From MESE01 sp036675035 (GTDB lineage Bacteria; Pseudomonadota; Gammaproteobacteria; Burkholderiales; Burkholderiaceae_D), in contig JAKFFO010000210.1 of the NCBI GenBank assembly GCA_036675035.1, positions 1 through 35,181 of the forward strand: DNA of 35,181 bases. The letters are read 5' to 3'. This document shows, piece after piece, positions 9,901 to 18,966 of the stretch (positions are counted from its first letter, which is position 1; every line of letters starts with the position of its first letter). A model generated the notes under the pieces. It had not been told where the DNA came from. It worked only from the letters and a program-made list of their open reading frames with translations, and did no database searches. The position numbers and the translations under genes are program-made.

Positions 9901-11184
9901 TTATTTCAGGTTATAGAATGCATGGCGTCCGGGATAGCTGGCGATGTCACCCAGATCTTCTTCGATGCGCAACAGCTGGTTGTATTTCGCCATGCGATCG
10001 GAACGCGACATCGAGCCGGTCTTGATCTGCAATGCGTTGGTGCCGACCGCGATGTCGGCGATGGTCGAGTCTTCGGTTTCGCCGGAGCGATGTGAAATCA
10101 CTGCGGTGTAGCCTGCACGCTTGGCCATTTCAATTGCGGCAAACGTCTCGGTCAATGTACCGATCTGGTTGATCTTGATCAGGATTGAATTGGCAACGTT
10201 TTTCTGGATGCCTTCGCGCAGGATACGGGTGTTGGTCACGAACAGATCGTCACCGACCAGTTGTATTTTCTTGCCCAATGCCTTCGTCAGCGTGGCCCAG
10301 CCGTCCCAGTCGTTTTCGGCCATGCCATCCTCGATCGAAATGATCGGGTACTTGTCGCACCAGGTCGCCAGCAGATTGGTAAAATCACCGGACGACAGCG
10401 CCAGCCCTTCACCCTCCAGCTGATATTTTCCATCCTTGTAGAATTCGCTGGCCGCGCAATCGAGTCCCAGCGCGATCTGGGTTCCCGGCTCGTAACCTGC
10501 CTGCTCGATCGCCTGCAATATCAATTTGATCGCGGCTTCATGATTTTCAACCGATGGCGCAAAACCGCCCTCATCGCCGACCGCTGTGGTCAGCCTTTTT
10601 TCGTGCAGGATTTTTTTCAGTGTGTGAAACACTTCCGCACCGTAGCGGATCGCTTCCCGAAAGCTCGGCGCACCGACCGGGATGATCATGAATTCCTGCA
10701 GATCGAGATTATTGTCTGCGTGCGCACCGCCGTTAATCACGTTCATCATCGGCACCGGCATCTGCATCGCACCGGAACCACCGAAATAACGGTACAGCGG
10801 CAAGCCGGATTCTTCGGCAGCTGCCTTGGCGACCGCCATCGAAACTGCCAGCGTCGCATTCGCACCGAGGCGGGCCTTGTTGTCGGTGCCATCTAGATCG
10901 ATCAGGGTGCGATCGAGAAATGCCTGTTCGTTGGCATCCAGGCCCATGATCGCTTCCGAGATTTCAGTATTGATGTTTTCGCAGGCTTTCAATACCCCTT
11001 TGCCGAAATAGCGGCTCTTGTCGCCGTCACGCAGTTCGATCGCTTCGCGCGAACCGGTCGATGCACCGGACGGCACCGCCGCGCGTCCCATCACGCCGGA
11101 TTCCAGCAATACATCGCATTCAACCGTGGGATTGCCGCGTGAGTCGATAACTTCACGACCGATGATGTCAACAATAGCGCTCAT
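9901..11184 (-). CDS. eno: Enolase
   Basis: A 427-residue phosphopyruvate hydratase (2-phosphoglycerate to phosphoenolpyruvate), full length. Catalytic residues are visible: Glu205 in VGDEGGFAPS, Lys337 in ILIKINQIGT, and His365 in SHRSGETED. Magnesium ligands are Asp242, Glu285 (SIEDG) and Asp312 (GDDLFVTN). The start is an ATG with GGAG seven bases upstream. It lies between kdsA (50-bp gap) and ftsB (60-bp gap) in one operon. In other proteobacteria enolase is also part of the RNA degradosome; whether that holds here cannot be seen. Confidence 0.98.
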   Translation of the reverse strand: MSAIVDIIGREVIDSRGNPTVECDVLLESGVMGRAAVPSGASTGSREAIELRDGDKSRYFGKGVLKACENINTEISEAIMGLDANEQAFLDRTLIDLDGTDNKARLGANATLAVSMAVAKAAAEESGLPLYRYFGGSGAMQMPVPMMNVINGGAHADNNLDLQEFMIIPVGAPSFREAIRYGAEVFHTLKKILHEKRLTTAVGDEGGFAPSVENHEAAIKLILQAIEQAGYEPGTQIALGLDCAASEFYKDGKYQLEGEGLALSSGDFTNLLATWCDKYPIISIEDGMAENDWDGWATLTKALGKKIQLVGDDLFVTNTRILREGIQKNVANSILIKINQIGTLTETFAAIEMAKRAGYTAVISHRSGETEDSTIADIAVGTNALQIKTGSMSRSDRMAKYNQLLRIEEDLGDIASYPGRHAFYNLK

Positions 11185-11234
11185 TCAAGTCTCCAAATCA
11201 AATAAAAATTCTTGCTTTATCAGGCCTAAACTGA

Positions 11235-12089
11235 TCAGGAAAAATCGGTTTCGAGAAATCCAGACTTTTTGACCGCACGATCGAGTTCCAGCAAGGTCGC
11301 CAGCAATTCCTTCATGCGTGCCAACGGCACTGCATTCGGTCCATCCGACTTTGCTTCGGCGGGGTTGGGGTGCGTTTCCATGAACAGTCCGGCAATGCCG
11401 GCCGCGACGGCGGCGCGCGCCAATACCGGGATGAACTCGCGCTGTCCGCCCGACGATGTCCCTTGCCCGCCGGGCAGTTGCACCGAATGCGTGGCGTCGA
11501 ACACCACCGGGCAACCGGTTTCGCGCATGATCGCCAGCGAGCGCATATCGGATACCAGATTGTTGTAGCCGAACGATGCGCCACGTTCGCAAGCCATGAA
11601 ACTGTCGACAGGCAGGCCTGCGTCCGCCGCCGCTGCACGCGCCTTGTCGATCACGTTTTTCATGTCGTGCGGTGCCAGAAACTGGCCTTTCTTGATATTC
11701 ACCGGCTTGCCGGATTGTGCACACGCCTGGATGAAATCGGTTTGCCGGCATAGAAAAGCCGGGGTTTGCAGCACGTCGACAATTGCGGCGACCGGCTTGA
11801 TTTCATCGATTTCATGAATATCGGTCAATACCGGAACGCCGATCTGCTCGCGGACGGCCGCAAGAATTTCCAGCCCCTTGTTCATGCCGGGGCCACGGAA
11901 CGAGGTCCCGGAAGAACGGTTCGCCTTGTCGAACGACGATTTGTAAATAAACGGAATGCCCAGCGCGGAGGTAATTTCCTTCAACTGTCCGGCGGTATCG
12001 AACGCCATCTGGCGCGATTCGATTACGCACGGTCCGGCGATCAGGAATAAAGGATGGTCGAGCCCAGCATCGAAGCCGCAGAGTTTCAT
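11235..12089 (-). CDS. kdsA: 3-deoxy-8-phosphooctulonate (KDO-8-P) synthase
   Basis: A 284-residue KDO-8-phosphate synthase that condenses phosphoenolpyruvate with arabinose-5-phosphate for the lipopolysaccharide inner core. Family motifs include SSFDKANRSS, a PEP/A5P-binding segment, and FDATHSVQLPGG, with a His expected near the active site. The start of the barrel reads FLIAGPCVIES, so Cys21 takes the position that is Asn in E. coli KdsA and Cys in the metal-dependent Aquifex enzyme. With the later DATH His, the METHP Glu and the SDGPN Asp, this points to the metal-dependent class. The ATG overlaps the pyrG stop as ATGA, which suggests translational coupling. Confidence 0.96.
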   Translation of the reverse strand: MKLCGFDAGLDHPLFLIAGPCVIESRQMAFDTAGQLKEITSALGIPFIYKSSFDKANRSSGTSFRGPGMNKGLEILAAVREQIGVPVLTDIHEIDEIKPVAAIVDVLQTPAFLCRQTDFIQACAQSGKPVNIKKGQFLAPHDMKNVIDKARAAAADAGLPVDSFMACERGASFGYNNLVSDMRSLAIMRETGCPVVFDATHSVQLPGGQGTSSGGQREFIPVLARAAVAAGIAGLFMETHPNPAEAKSDGPNAVPLARMKELLATLLELDRAVKKSGFLETDFS

Positions 12090-13744
12090 GCTGCTTTCCT
12101 TTCGGATGCGGCGCGCTTGTGGGCAAGCGCTGCCTTGATGAAGGAAATGAACAATGGATGTCCGTCACGCGGCGTCGATTTGAATTCCGGGTGATATTGC
12201 ACACCGACGTACCACGGGTGCGCATTTTCGCCGGTACGCGGCAATTCCATGATTTCACAAAGATTTTCGGTCGGCGTGCGTGCCGATACGATCAGGCCTG
12301 CCTCTTCAACGCGACCGAGGTAGTGATTGTTTGCTTCATACCGATGGCGATGGCGTTCGGTCACTTCGTTGCCATAAATCTCGGCGGCGAGGGTATCGGC
12401 TTTGACCGCGCAGGTTTGCGCACCCAGACGCATGGTGCCACCCAGGTCTGAATTGGCATTGCGCCGTTCGACCTTGCCATCAGTGTTTTGCCACTCGGTG
12501 ATCAATGCCACGACCGGATGTTCGGTTTCGGTATCGAACTCGGTCGAATTCGCGTTGTTCAGGCCGGCCATGCTGCGCGCAAACTCGATCAGCGCAACCT
12601 GCATGCCGAGGCAGATCCCAAGATAGGGAATCTTGTTTTCACGAGCGAACCTGGCAGCGGCGATCTTGCCTTCCACGCCGCGCTTGCCGAAGCCGCCCGG
12701 TACCAGAATTGCATCGTACTTCGCCAACGGCTCGGTGCCTTTTTGCTCCAGCTCTTCCGAATCGAGGTACTCGATGCGGACACGGCTGTCGGTATGAATA
12801 CCCGCATGCCGCAGCGCTTCGGTCAACGACTTGTACGACTCCGTCAAGTCGACATATTTGCCGACCATGCCGATGGTCACTTCGTGCTTCGGATTCTCCA
12901 GCGAATACACCAGCTTGTTCCAGGCCGAGAGATCGGCCGGTTTGGGCGACAGCGCGAGCGCATCGCAGACGATTCTATCGAGACCCTGGTCGTGCAGCAT
13001 TTGCGGAATCTTGTAAATCGTGTCCGCATCCCATACCGAAATCACCGCATCTTCCTGCACGTTGGAAAACAGCGATATCTTGGCACGTTCGTCGTCGGGA
13101 ATCGGCCGGTCGGCACGGCACAGCAATGCATCCGGCGAGATACCGATCTCGCGCAGCTTTTGCACGCTGTGCTGGGTCGGCTTGGTTTTCAATTCGCCGG
13201 CCGACACAAGATACGGTACCAGCGTCAGATGCACATAGGCTGCGGCGTTGCGCCCGGCACGCAAGCCGAGCTGACGCGCCGCTTCGAGAAACGGCAGCGA
13301 TTCGATATCGCCTACCGTGCCGCCGATTTCAACGATTGCAACGTCGAAACCTTCGGCACCGCGATGGATATATTCCTGAATTTCGTTAGTGATATGCGGG
13401 ATGACCTGTACGGTTTTACCAAGATATTCACCACGCCGTTCCTTGCGGATCACGGATTCGTAAATCTGTCCGGTCGTAAAGTTGTTGACCTTCTTCATCT
13501 TGGCGCTGATGAAACGCTCGTAATGTCCAAGATCGAGATCGGTTTCGGCGCCGTCGTCGGTTACGAAGACTTCACCGTGCTGGAATGGACTCATCGTGCC
13601 GGGATCCACATTGATGTAGGGATCGAGCTTGAGAAGAGTGACTTTGAGGCCGCGCGATTCGAGAATCGCAGCGAGAGATGCGGCGGCAATCCCTTTACCA
13701 AGGGAAGATACGACGCCGCCTGTGACGAATACAAACTTGGTCAT
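12086..13744 (-). CDS. pyrG: CTP synthase
   Basis: A 552-residue glutamine-hydrolysing CTP synthase (UTP + ATP + glutamine to CTP), standard length. The N-terminal synthetase domain (about 1-266) begins with TKFVFVTGGVVSSLGKGI (ATP P-loop region) and contains NVDPGTMSPFQHGEVFVTDDGAETDLDLGHYERF. The C-terminal class I glutamine amidotransferase domain has the nucleophile Cys in LGICLGMQ (about 377) and the His-Glu pair in VQYHPEF (about 518). It is the first gene of the operon with kdsA, eno and ftsB. A TATAAT element lies about 40 bases upstream, and a small hairpin lies in the leader. Confidence 0.98.
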   Translation of the reverse strand: MTKFVFVTGGVVSSLGKGIAAASLAAILESRGLKVTLLKLDPYINVDPGTMSPFQHGEVFVTDDGAETDLDLGHYERFISAKMKKVNNFTTGQIYESVIRKERRGEYLGKTVQVIPHITNEIQEYIHRGAEGFDVAIVEIGGTVGDIESLPFLEAARQLGLRAGRNAAAYVHLTLVPYLVSAGELKTKPTQHSVQKLREIGISPDALLCRADRPIPDDERAKISLFSNVQEDAVISVWDADTIYKIPQMLHDQGLDRIVCDALALSPKPADLSAWNKLVYSLENPKHEVTIGMVGKYVDLTESYKSLTEALRHAGIHTDSRVRIEYLDSEELEQKGTEPLAKYDAILVPGGFGKRGVEGKIAAARFARENKIPYLGICLGMQVALIEFARSMAGLNNANSTEFDTETEHPVVALITEWQNTDGKVERRNANSDLGGTMRLGAQTCAVKADTLAAEIYGNEVTERHRHRYEANNHYLGRVEEAGLIVSARTPTENLCEIMELPRTGENAHPWYVGVQYHPEFKSTPRDGHPLFISFIKAALAHKRAASERKAA

Positions 13745-13752
13745 TGCAGATG

Positions 13753-13787
13753 GTGCCGAACGGCACGTGCGGGAAATTCAAATTATA
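13753..13787 (-). promoter_or_regulatory. pyrG promoter -10 and leader hairpin
   Basis: Reading the minus strand, TATAAT (complement of 13782-13787) is a perfect -10 hexamer 37 bases before the pyrG ATG. No matching -35 is evident. Between it and the start codon lies the inverted repeat GTGCC-GTTC-GGCAC (complement of 13753-13766), a five-pair hairpin nine bases upstream of the ATG. No Shine-Dalgarno sequence is seen between hairpin and start. The position makes this the likely operon promoter. A regulatory role for the hairpin is only an idea. Confidence 0.5.
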
Positions 13788-13868
13788 CCCCAAACCTCTG
13801 GCTGTTCTCGGCCCTTTCCGGTGTTTTTAAACTGGCAATAACCGGCGTTGCAGACCTGCTGGAACCGA

Positions 13869-14825
13869 TTACGGCGTATAGGAAAACTGGGCCCGAACAA
13901 AGTTTTGTGCACCGATCGAATTGGGCAGGTCGCGGACTTCATTGCCTCGCCTGACGATGCCGATATTGACCGCAAAGGGTTCCGAATTCCAGGAAACGCC
14001 AAGCTCGGCCTCGCCGACAAACCGTTTCGGCTTAACCGTATGGACATTGTCATTTGAAAAATATCCGCCCTGCATGGTCGCGTTGTAGCCGACTGCGCGT
14101 CCGTCAATGCGCAAATACGCATGCAGCGTCGCCTGATCCGGCAGAAGATTCAGCCGGCCGGTACGTATCGTGAGTCCGGCACCGATATCGGTATAGATGT
14201 TTCCGAATCGTCCATGCAGATTTGGCGTGATATCGATCGCCGATCCAGGTTTCCAGCGTACCGGTGCGATGTCCGCATACAGCACGATGCCGGCTTCGTT
14301 TTTCACCTGTCTGCTCCATCCCTGAGGCAAGGGTTGATCGAGCAGCCGATGCAAATTATCCTGAAGCCATTCGCCACCGGCACAAGGGCCGAGACACCCG
14401 ATATCGATACCGAATTTCCGATAGGTGCCATTGACCTGATGCGTTTCCTTGAATATCCCGCCATACAACCAGCCCGCATAAGGATGATCGGGCGCATTTA
14501 CCAGGGCCGGTGGCAAATTGATGTCCGACGCAGTGTACAGTTCCTGCCCGATGCGCCATCCGAACGTTCTTGCACCCGACGCGTCGCCCATCGTATAACG
14601 CTGGGTATAGCGCAGCCCGCTGGTGTACAAACCGTCGTCCTTATTGAGCAGCAACGAATCGTTGTCGATGTCGACCACATGCGTCTTTTTCCCGTCGGCG
14701 TACGCTTGACCGAAGTCGTCGACCAAGTCGCCGAAAGTTCCGGCATGGGACTGCATGCAGGCGCCGATGCACAGCACGCCGACCAATGTTCTTATCGCTG
14801 GTTTACGCACGGATGTGATCATCAT
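13869..14825 (-). CDS. LpxR-like lipid A 3'-O-deacylase
   Basis: A 318-residue predicted outer-membrane beta-barrel of the LpxR (DUF2219) family, which removes the 3'-linked acyloxyacyl chain of lipid A. A signal peptide precedes a likely cleavage after SHA (residues 26-28). Residues corresponding to the Salmonella catalytic set are visible: Asn55-Asp56 in DIDNDSLLL, Ser69 in DGLYTSGLRYT, and His159 in LQDNLHRLL followed by the family's QGW motif. HPYAGWLYGG is another hallmark, and the last residue is proline after an aromatic-rich strand (FSYTP). The ATG overlaps the hydrolase gene's stop (ATGA), so the two are translationally coupled. Predicted effect: less acylated lipid A. Confidence 0.85.
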   Translation of the reverse strand: MMITSVRKPAIRTLVGVLCIGACMQSHAGTFGDLVDDFGQAYADGKKTHVVDIDNDSLLLNKDDGLYTSGLRYTQRYTMGDASGARTFGWRIGQELYTASDINLPPALVNAPDHPYAGWLYGGIFKETHQVNGTYRKFGIDIGCLGPCAGGEWLQDNLHRLLDQPLPQGWSRQVKNEAGIVLYADIAPVRWKPGSAIDITPNLHGRFGNIYTDIGAGLTIRTGRLNLLPDQATLHAYLRIDGRAVGYNATMQGGYFSNDNVHTVKPKRFVGEAELGVSWNSEPFAVNIGIVRRGNEVRDLPNSIGAQNFVRAQFSYTP

Positions 14826-15616
14826 TTCAGCAAGGATTGAATCATTTCATGCACCGCATCGGCAGCCTGTTTCGGCGACTCCATTGGAAACAGGTGTCCA
14901 CCGGGAATTTGCCGAAAATGCGAACCTGTCAGTTTTCTGGTTGCCTTGAGCCCTGCCTGGCGGCATTCGATCGAATCCGTGCCCCCGATAAAACCGACCG
15001 GTACCGGAAACGGTTTGCGCGCCAGCCTGCCCATGTGATGCGGCAGCCCGAGATACACCGCAGTTTCCGCCTCGCGCGTAAAGCGGAGTGTCACGCCTTC
15101 CGGATGCGGCATCAGCCCGTATTCGACATAGTCGCGCAATACTTCAGGCGGCCATGAATAGAAAGTTTTCTTGGATGCGAAATGTCGATACGCTTCGTCG
15201 TGGCTCGGCCATAGATTGCGGCGTTTTTCCGAAAAACGTGCCGGTGAAAACTTGCGGTCGGCGCCGATCAGTTTCGCGCACCGCAACAGGAATGCCCGCC
15301 AGCCGGCAACCACCGGTGCATCCAGCAATACCACGCAGCGCACCAGATCGGGGCGCGCTCGCGCTACCATCAATCCCAGCATGCCGCCCATCGAATGGCC
15401 CACCAGTATCACCGGCTGATCATAGCGTGCGGTCAGCTCATCGATCAGTTCCATCATCAGCGCGTGCCACCCGTCCTTTACCGGATATTTCGGATTGTGC
15501 GCATGCATCGCAAGCGCGTGCACATCGTAATGATTGCCGATGTGGTCGAAAAACAGGCGATAGGTTTCCGCAGGAAAGCTGTTGGCATGTACAAAATGGA
15601 CAATGGGTCGTGTCAT
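14822..15616 (-). CDS. Alpha/beta hydrolase
   Basis: A 264-residue alpha/beta-hydrolase fold enzyme. The nucleophile elbow is GHSMGG with Ser75. HFVHANSFPAETYR near the start supplies the oxyanion-hole strand, and a C-terminal GGHLFPMES carries the likely catalytic His. The acid residue is probably the Asp in GGTDSIEC. No signal peptide is seen, so it is cytoplasmic. It is upstream of and overlaps the lpxR-like gene by four bases, and follows comEC's stop by about 117 bp in reverse order. The substrate is unknown. Esterase or lipase activity linked to envelope lipid turnover is an inference from its neighbour only. Confidence 0.85.
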   Translation of the reverse strand: MTRPIVHFVHANSFPAETYRLFFDHIGNHYDVHALAMHAHNPKYPVKDGWHALMMELIDELTARYDQPVILVGHSMGGMLGLMVARARPDLVRCVVLLDAPVVAGWRAFLLRCAKLIGADRKFSPARFSEKRRNLWPSHDEAYRHFASKKTFYSWPPEVLRDYVEYGLMPHPEGVTLRFTREAETAVYLGLPHHMGRLARKPFPVPVGFIGGTDSIECRQAGLKATRKLTGSHFRQIPGGHLFPMESPKQAADAVHEMIQSLLK

Positions 15617-15733
15617 ACGATTTCAAAAATAATGTCGATAGCAAATCAAATACGCCAATGGCGGCGCGTCGGACTGCGGCATTGTAATTCGCTTCGCTTG
15701 TTCCCGGAACCATTGAAAACAAATACAGCTTCT

Positions 15734-18166
15734 TCAACGACCGTACCAATAGCGGGCATGCTCGTTGCGATACGCACCATAGTCGAGTCCCGATCCTATC
15801 CGCAATCTGACCGCGCCAGATTCATCGCTGCGCAAGCGCGCAATTCCAAAAGTGCCATAGCGATCAAAGACTTCCTGCTTCGGATGTCGGTAGCGATTCC
15901 GGTAACCGACCTGAAACAGCGCGATGCCGGGCCGGACTGCTGCGAGGAAGGGTGATGTGGATGAGGTGCCGCTGCCGTGATGCGGCGCAAGCAGAACCGA
16001 TGCCCGCAATTTATCCGGCACCGCTTCAGTCAACTCGGCTTCTTGCGCCGCCTCGATATCACCGGCAAGCAGGATCGACTGTTTACCGAGCGTAATTTTC
16101 AAGGTACAGCTGCGCATGTTCGGCTTCCATCTGATATTTTCGTAGCTTGCAGGCGACGGGTGCAACATCTCAAAATCCACACCATCCCACGACCATGATT
16201 GTCCCGCAGTACAGCGCCGGTGACCGGGAGCCGCCTGCACGATCGGACTGTCGAGTGCGAGCGACGACGATACCCAGCCGACATCGATATCTTCGAATAC
16301 CGACAATGCGCCGCCGGAATGATCGTTATCACTGTGCGAAATCACCACTGCATCCAGAGAACCGATCCCGCGCGCTTTCAGATAGGGAAGGATGACGCGG
16401 CTGGCGCCGTCCGACTCCGGGGAGTAAAAGGGCCCGGTGTCATACAGCAGCCGATGCCGCTCCGTTTCGATCAGCAATCCCGCACCTTGTCCGACATCGA
16501 AGGCGGTGGCCCACATTTCCCCGGCCGTCGGATGAACCGGCGCATTCACGAAAAGCGGAACCCAGGCCATCAAGCCGAGCCACCGCACCGGCCACCCGCG
16601 CGGTGCCAGCATCCATAAGGTGCCGGCCAGCGCGAGCAGGAATACCCATGGCGGAGGAATCGGCGCCAGCCACACAGTGTCCGCGAATCCGCTGGCCCAC
16701 CCGAGGCCAAGTGCCAGCCATTCGACGAAGAAGTGGGCAGCGCCCAGCATCCACCCGGACAGCGGCACCGGCAGCAAACTTCCGATCAATGCCATCGGCG
16801 TCACGATGAAGCTGATGAGCGGAATGGCAATCGCATTGGCGATCGGGCTGACCAGCGATATCTGACCGAACAACAGCATCGTGAGCGGAACCAGTCCGAT
16901 GGTAATTGCGTATTGCGTCAGCGTTGCCGACTTCATCAATGCAACGGATTTTCCATACAGCGAAGAGTCCGGTCCCGGGTACAACTGCATGCGGCCCACC
17001 GAAACATACAGGATGATCGCGACTGCACCGAAAGACAGCCAGAACCCCGGCCACAGCACCGCCCACGGATCCAGCAGTGCGACGACGCCGAGCGCAATGC
17101 ACAACACTTGCGAGACGCTGGTGATCCGACCGCACCAAAGCGCCAGCGCGACGACGCTCAGCATATAGAGCGTGCGTTGTGCGGGCACGCCGAAACCGGC
17201 CAGCAATACATAAACCAGCGCGGCACCGGCACCCGCCAATGCGGCGACTTTCTGTGCCGGCAGTATCGTCGGCAAGCTCGCCCGTGTAAAAAATGAGCGG
17301 CGCCAGAGTGCAAAAGCGATGGCGGCAAACAGGCCGGCGACCATGGTGATGTGCAGGCCGGAAATCGACACCAGATGGCTGATGCCGGTCCGGTTGAAAA
17401 CCTTCCAGTCCGACTGATTGATCGCGCGTTGATCGCCGATCACCAGTGCCACAATCACGCCGGCATATTCCTTGCCGGGCAGCGCAGAAAAAATCCGGTT
17501 GCGAAGCCAATCGCGGCTGCGTTCGACGATATTGCCGAACGTCACAACGAATTCATCGAGCCGCCGGTTCTTCAGCGTCGATTTCTGATCCGGACGCACA
17601 TAGCCGGTGGCGCGCAGATTCTGTTCGAGCAGCCACACTTCATAATCGAATCCATAAGGATTGGCGTTTCCATGAGGCCGATGCAAACGCACCGTCAGTT
17701 GCCACCGTTCGCCGGGCAGTACTTTGATGATCTCCTGCACTTCATCCTGCCGGAATCCGGAATACCACGACAGCGCCAGTCTTGCGGGCACGACCGGAGC
17801 TGCTTCCCGCTGCTCCGTCTCGCCCAGCACGCGCTCCACCTTGAAATTAAAACGAACGCCCTGTTGAAACGTCACCGGCAGGCTGTCGATCGTTCCGATC
17901 ACCGTGACGTCGCGGCCTTCCATTTCCCGGGGAAGTTCATCGGAAAGGAACTGCTGCGCAAACAGTGCCGCCCATACGAATCCGATGGCGGCTCCGCAGG
18001 CAATCAGTAGCGGTATTTTGAATTCAGGACGCCGGGTAGCTCGGGCCGACAAGCAGAGCAATATCGCGGTCACGCCCAGAAACCAGAAGGAAAATTGGGT
18101 CGGCAGCGAGGCCTGGATTTGCAGCCAACCGACGCCGGCGACGAAACCGAGAATCGCGCTGCGCAT
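15734..18166 (-). CDS. comEC: ComEC/Rec2 DNA-internalisation protein
   Basis: An 810-residue inner-membrane protein with the three ComEC parts in order. An N-terminal DUF4131/OB-like region follows two or three transmembrane helices. The central competence domain has multiple helices and the HLVSISGLHITMVAGL motif. A C-terminal metallo-beta-lactamase-like domain begins DVGQGAGLLIE and has the SHSDNDHSGG metal motif (about residue 610) and APHHGSG. Length and order are normal. It forms the channel for single-stranded DNA entry in natural transformation, and the C-terminal domain may be the nuclease. It starts five bases after tatD's stop. Its presence fits natural competence, but other com genes are not in view. 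Confidence 0.95.
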   Translation of the reverse strand: MRSAILGFVAGVGWLQIQASLPTQFSFWFLGVTAILLCLSARATRRPEFKIPLLIACGAAIGFVWAALFAQQFLSDELPREMEGRDVTVIGTIDSLPVTFQQGVRFNFKVERVLGETEQREAAPVVPARLALSWYSGFRQDEVQEIIKVLPGERWQLTVRLHRPHGNANPYGFDYEVWLLEQNLRATGYVRPDQKSTLKNRRLDEFVVTFGNIVERSRDWLRNRIFSALPGKEYAGVIVALVIGDQRAINQSDWKVFNRTGISHLVSISGLHITMVAGLFAAIAFALWRRSFFTRASLPTILPAQKVAALAGAGAALVYVLLAGFGVPAQRTLYMLSVVALALWCGRITSVSQVLCIALGVVALLDPWAVLWPGFWLSFGAVAIILYVSVGRMQLYPGPDSSLYGKSVALMKSATLTQYAITIGLVPLTMLLFGQISLVSPIANAIAIPLISFIVTPMALIGSLLPVPLSGWMLGAAHFFVEWLALGLGWASGFADTVWLAPIPPPWVFLLALAGTLWMLAPRGWPVRWLGLMAWVPLFVNAPVHPTAGEMWATAFDVGQGAGLLIETERHRLLYDTGPFYSPESDGASRVILPYLKARGIGSLDAVVISHSDNDHSGGALSVFEDIDVGWVSSSLALDSPIVQAAPGHRRCTAGQSWSWDGVDFEMLHPSPASYENIRWKPNMRSCTLKITLGKQSILLAGDIEAAQEAELTEAVPDKLRASVLLAPHHGSGTSSTSPFLAAVRPGIALFQVGYRNRYRHPKQEVFDRYGTFGIARLRSDESGAVRLRIGSGLDYGAYRNEHARYWYGR

Positions 18167-18171
18167 TGTGG

Positions 18172-18966
18172 TTAGCGCCGATCCAGACGAGGCAGAACGG
18201 CGCGTGCATTGTCGGCCGTGACCTGCGCAACGGCACTCACCGGCATACCGCGTAACTGTGCCAGAACCTCACCGATACGCGGCAGCTCTTCCGGACTGTT
18301 GCGGTTCGGATGTCGCCATACAGGCGAAATATCCGGTGCATCGGTTTCCAGCACGATTGCCGTTTCATCGAGTTCTATGGCCAGACGCCGAATCTGCAGT
18401 GCGCGCGGAAAGGTCATTGCACCGCCGAAGCCGAGCTTGAAGCCCAGACCGATAAACGCCTGCGCCTGCTGGAAACTTCCGTTGAATGCATGTGCGATAC
18501 CGCCCGGTGTCGCAATTTGCCGCAAGTATTTGAGGACCCGATCCTGCGAGCGGCGCACATGCAACAGCACGGGCAAGTCGAAGTCACGAGCAATTCTGAG
18601 CTGCTCGCGATAAAAATATTCCTGCTTTTCCCGCATTGCATCGCCGCACAAATCGGGAATGAAAAAGTCCAGCCCGATCTCGCCGATCGCTACGAAACGC
18701 GGATCGCTCAACGCTGCGGCAACCGACTCCCGCAACGCCATCAAATCCTCTTCCGCAGCCTGCGGCACGCAGATCGGATGAATGCCGAGTGCGTAAGTGC
18801 AATTGCGTTGTGTGTTTGCCAGCGATGCAACAGTTTTGAAATTGGCTCGTTCCACCGCCGGGATGACGACGCACGACACACCCTGTTGCGCGGCGCGCTC
18901 GGCTACCGCGTGCGCCCCGTCGCCAAATTCATGCGCATCGAGATGGCAATGAGTGTCAATCCACAT
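18172..18966 (-). CDS. TatD family metal-dependent hydrolase/DNase
   Basis: A 264-residue TatD-family TIM-barrel hydrolase, normal length. Metal-site motifs are intact: THCHLD with His6 and His8, IGEIGLDFF with the conserved Glu, LLHVRRS with the third His, AHAFNGS with the fourth, and LETDAPDISP with the catalytic Asp. TatD proteins are 3'-5' DNases/hydrolases, linked to DNA repair in E. coli. The start codon ATG lies inside the end of lolD (11-bp overlap), and its stop is five bases before comEC. It corresponds to the YcfH/TatD paralogue often found beside holB or lolD; which substrate it cuts is not clear. Confidence 0.93.
   Translation of the reverse strand: MWIDTHCHLDAHEFGDGAHAVAERAAQQGVSCVVIPAVERANFKTVASLANTQRNCTYALGIHPICVPQAAEEDLMALRESVAAALSDPRFVAIGEIGLDFFIPDLCGDAMREKQEYFYREQLRIARDFDLPVLLHVRRSQDRVLKYLRQIATPGGIAHAFNGSFQQAQAFIGLGFKLGFGGAMTFPRALQIRRLAIELDETAIVLETDAPDISPVWRHPNRNSPEELPRIGEVLAQLRGMPVSAVAQVTADNARAVLPRLDRR

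Noticed and set aside
15617..15749. Extra small gene between comEC and the alpha/beta hydrolase
   Set aside because: The open frame there (15438-15749) mostly overlaps the hydrolase in another frame, and its translation has no signature.
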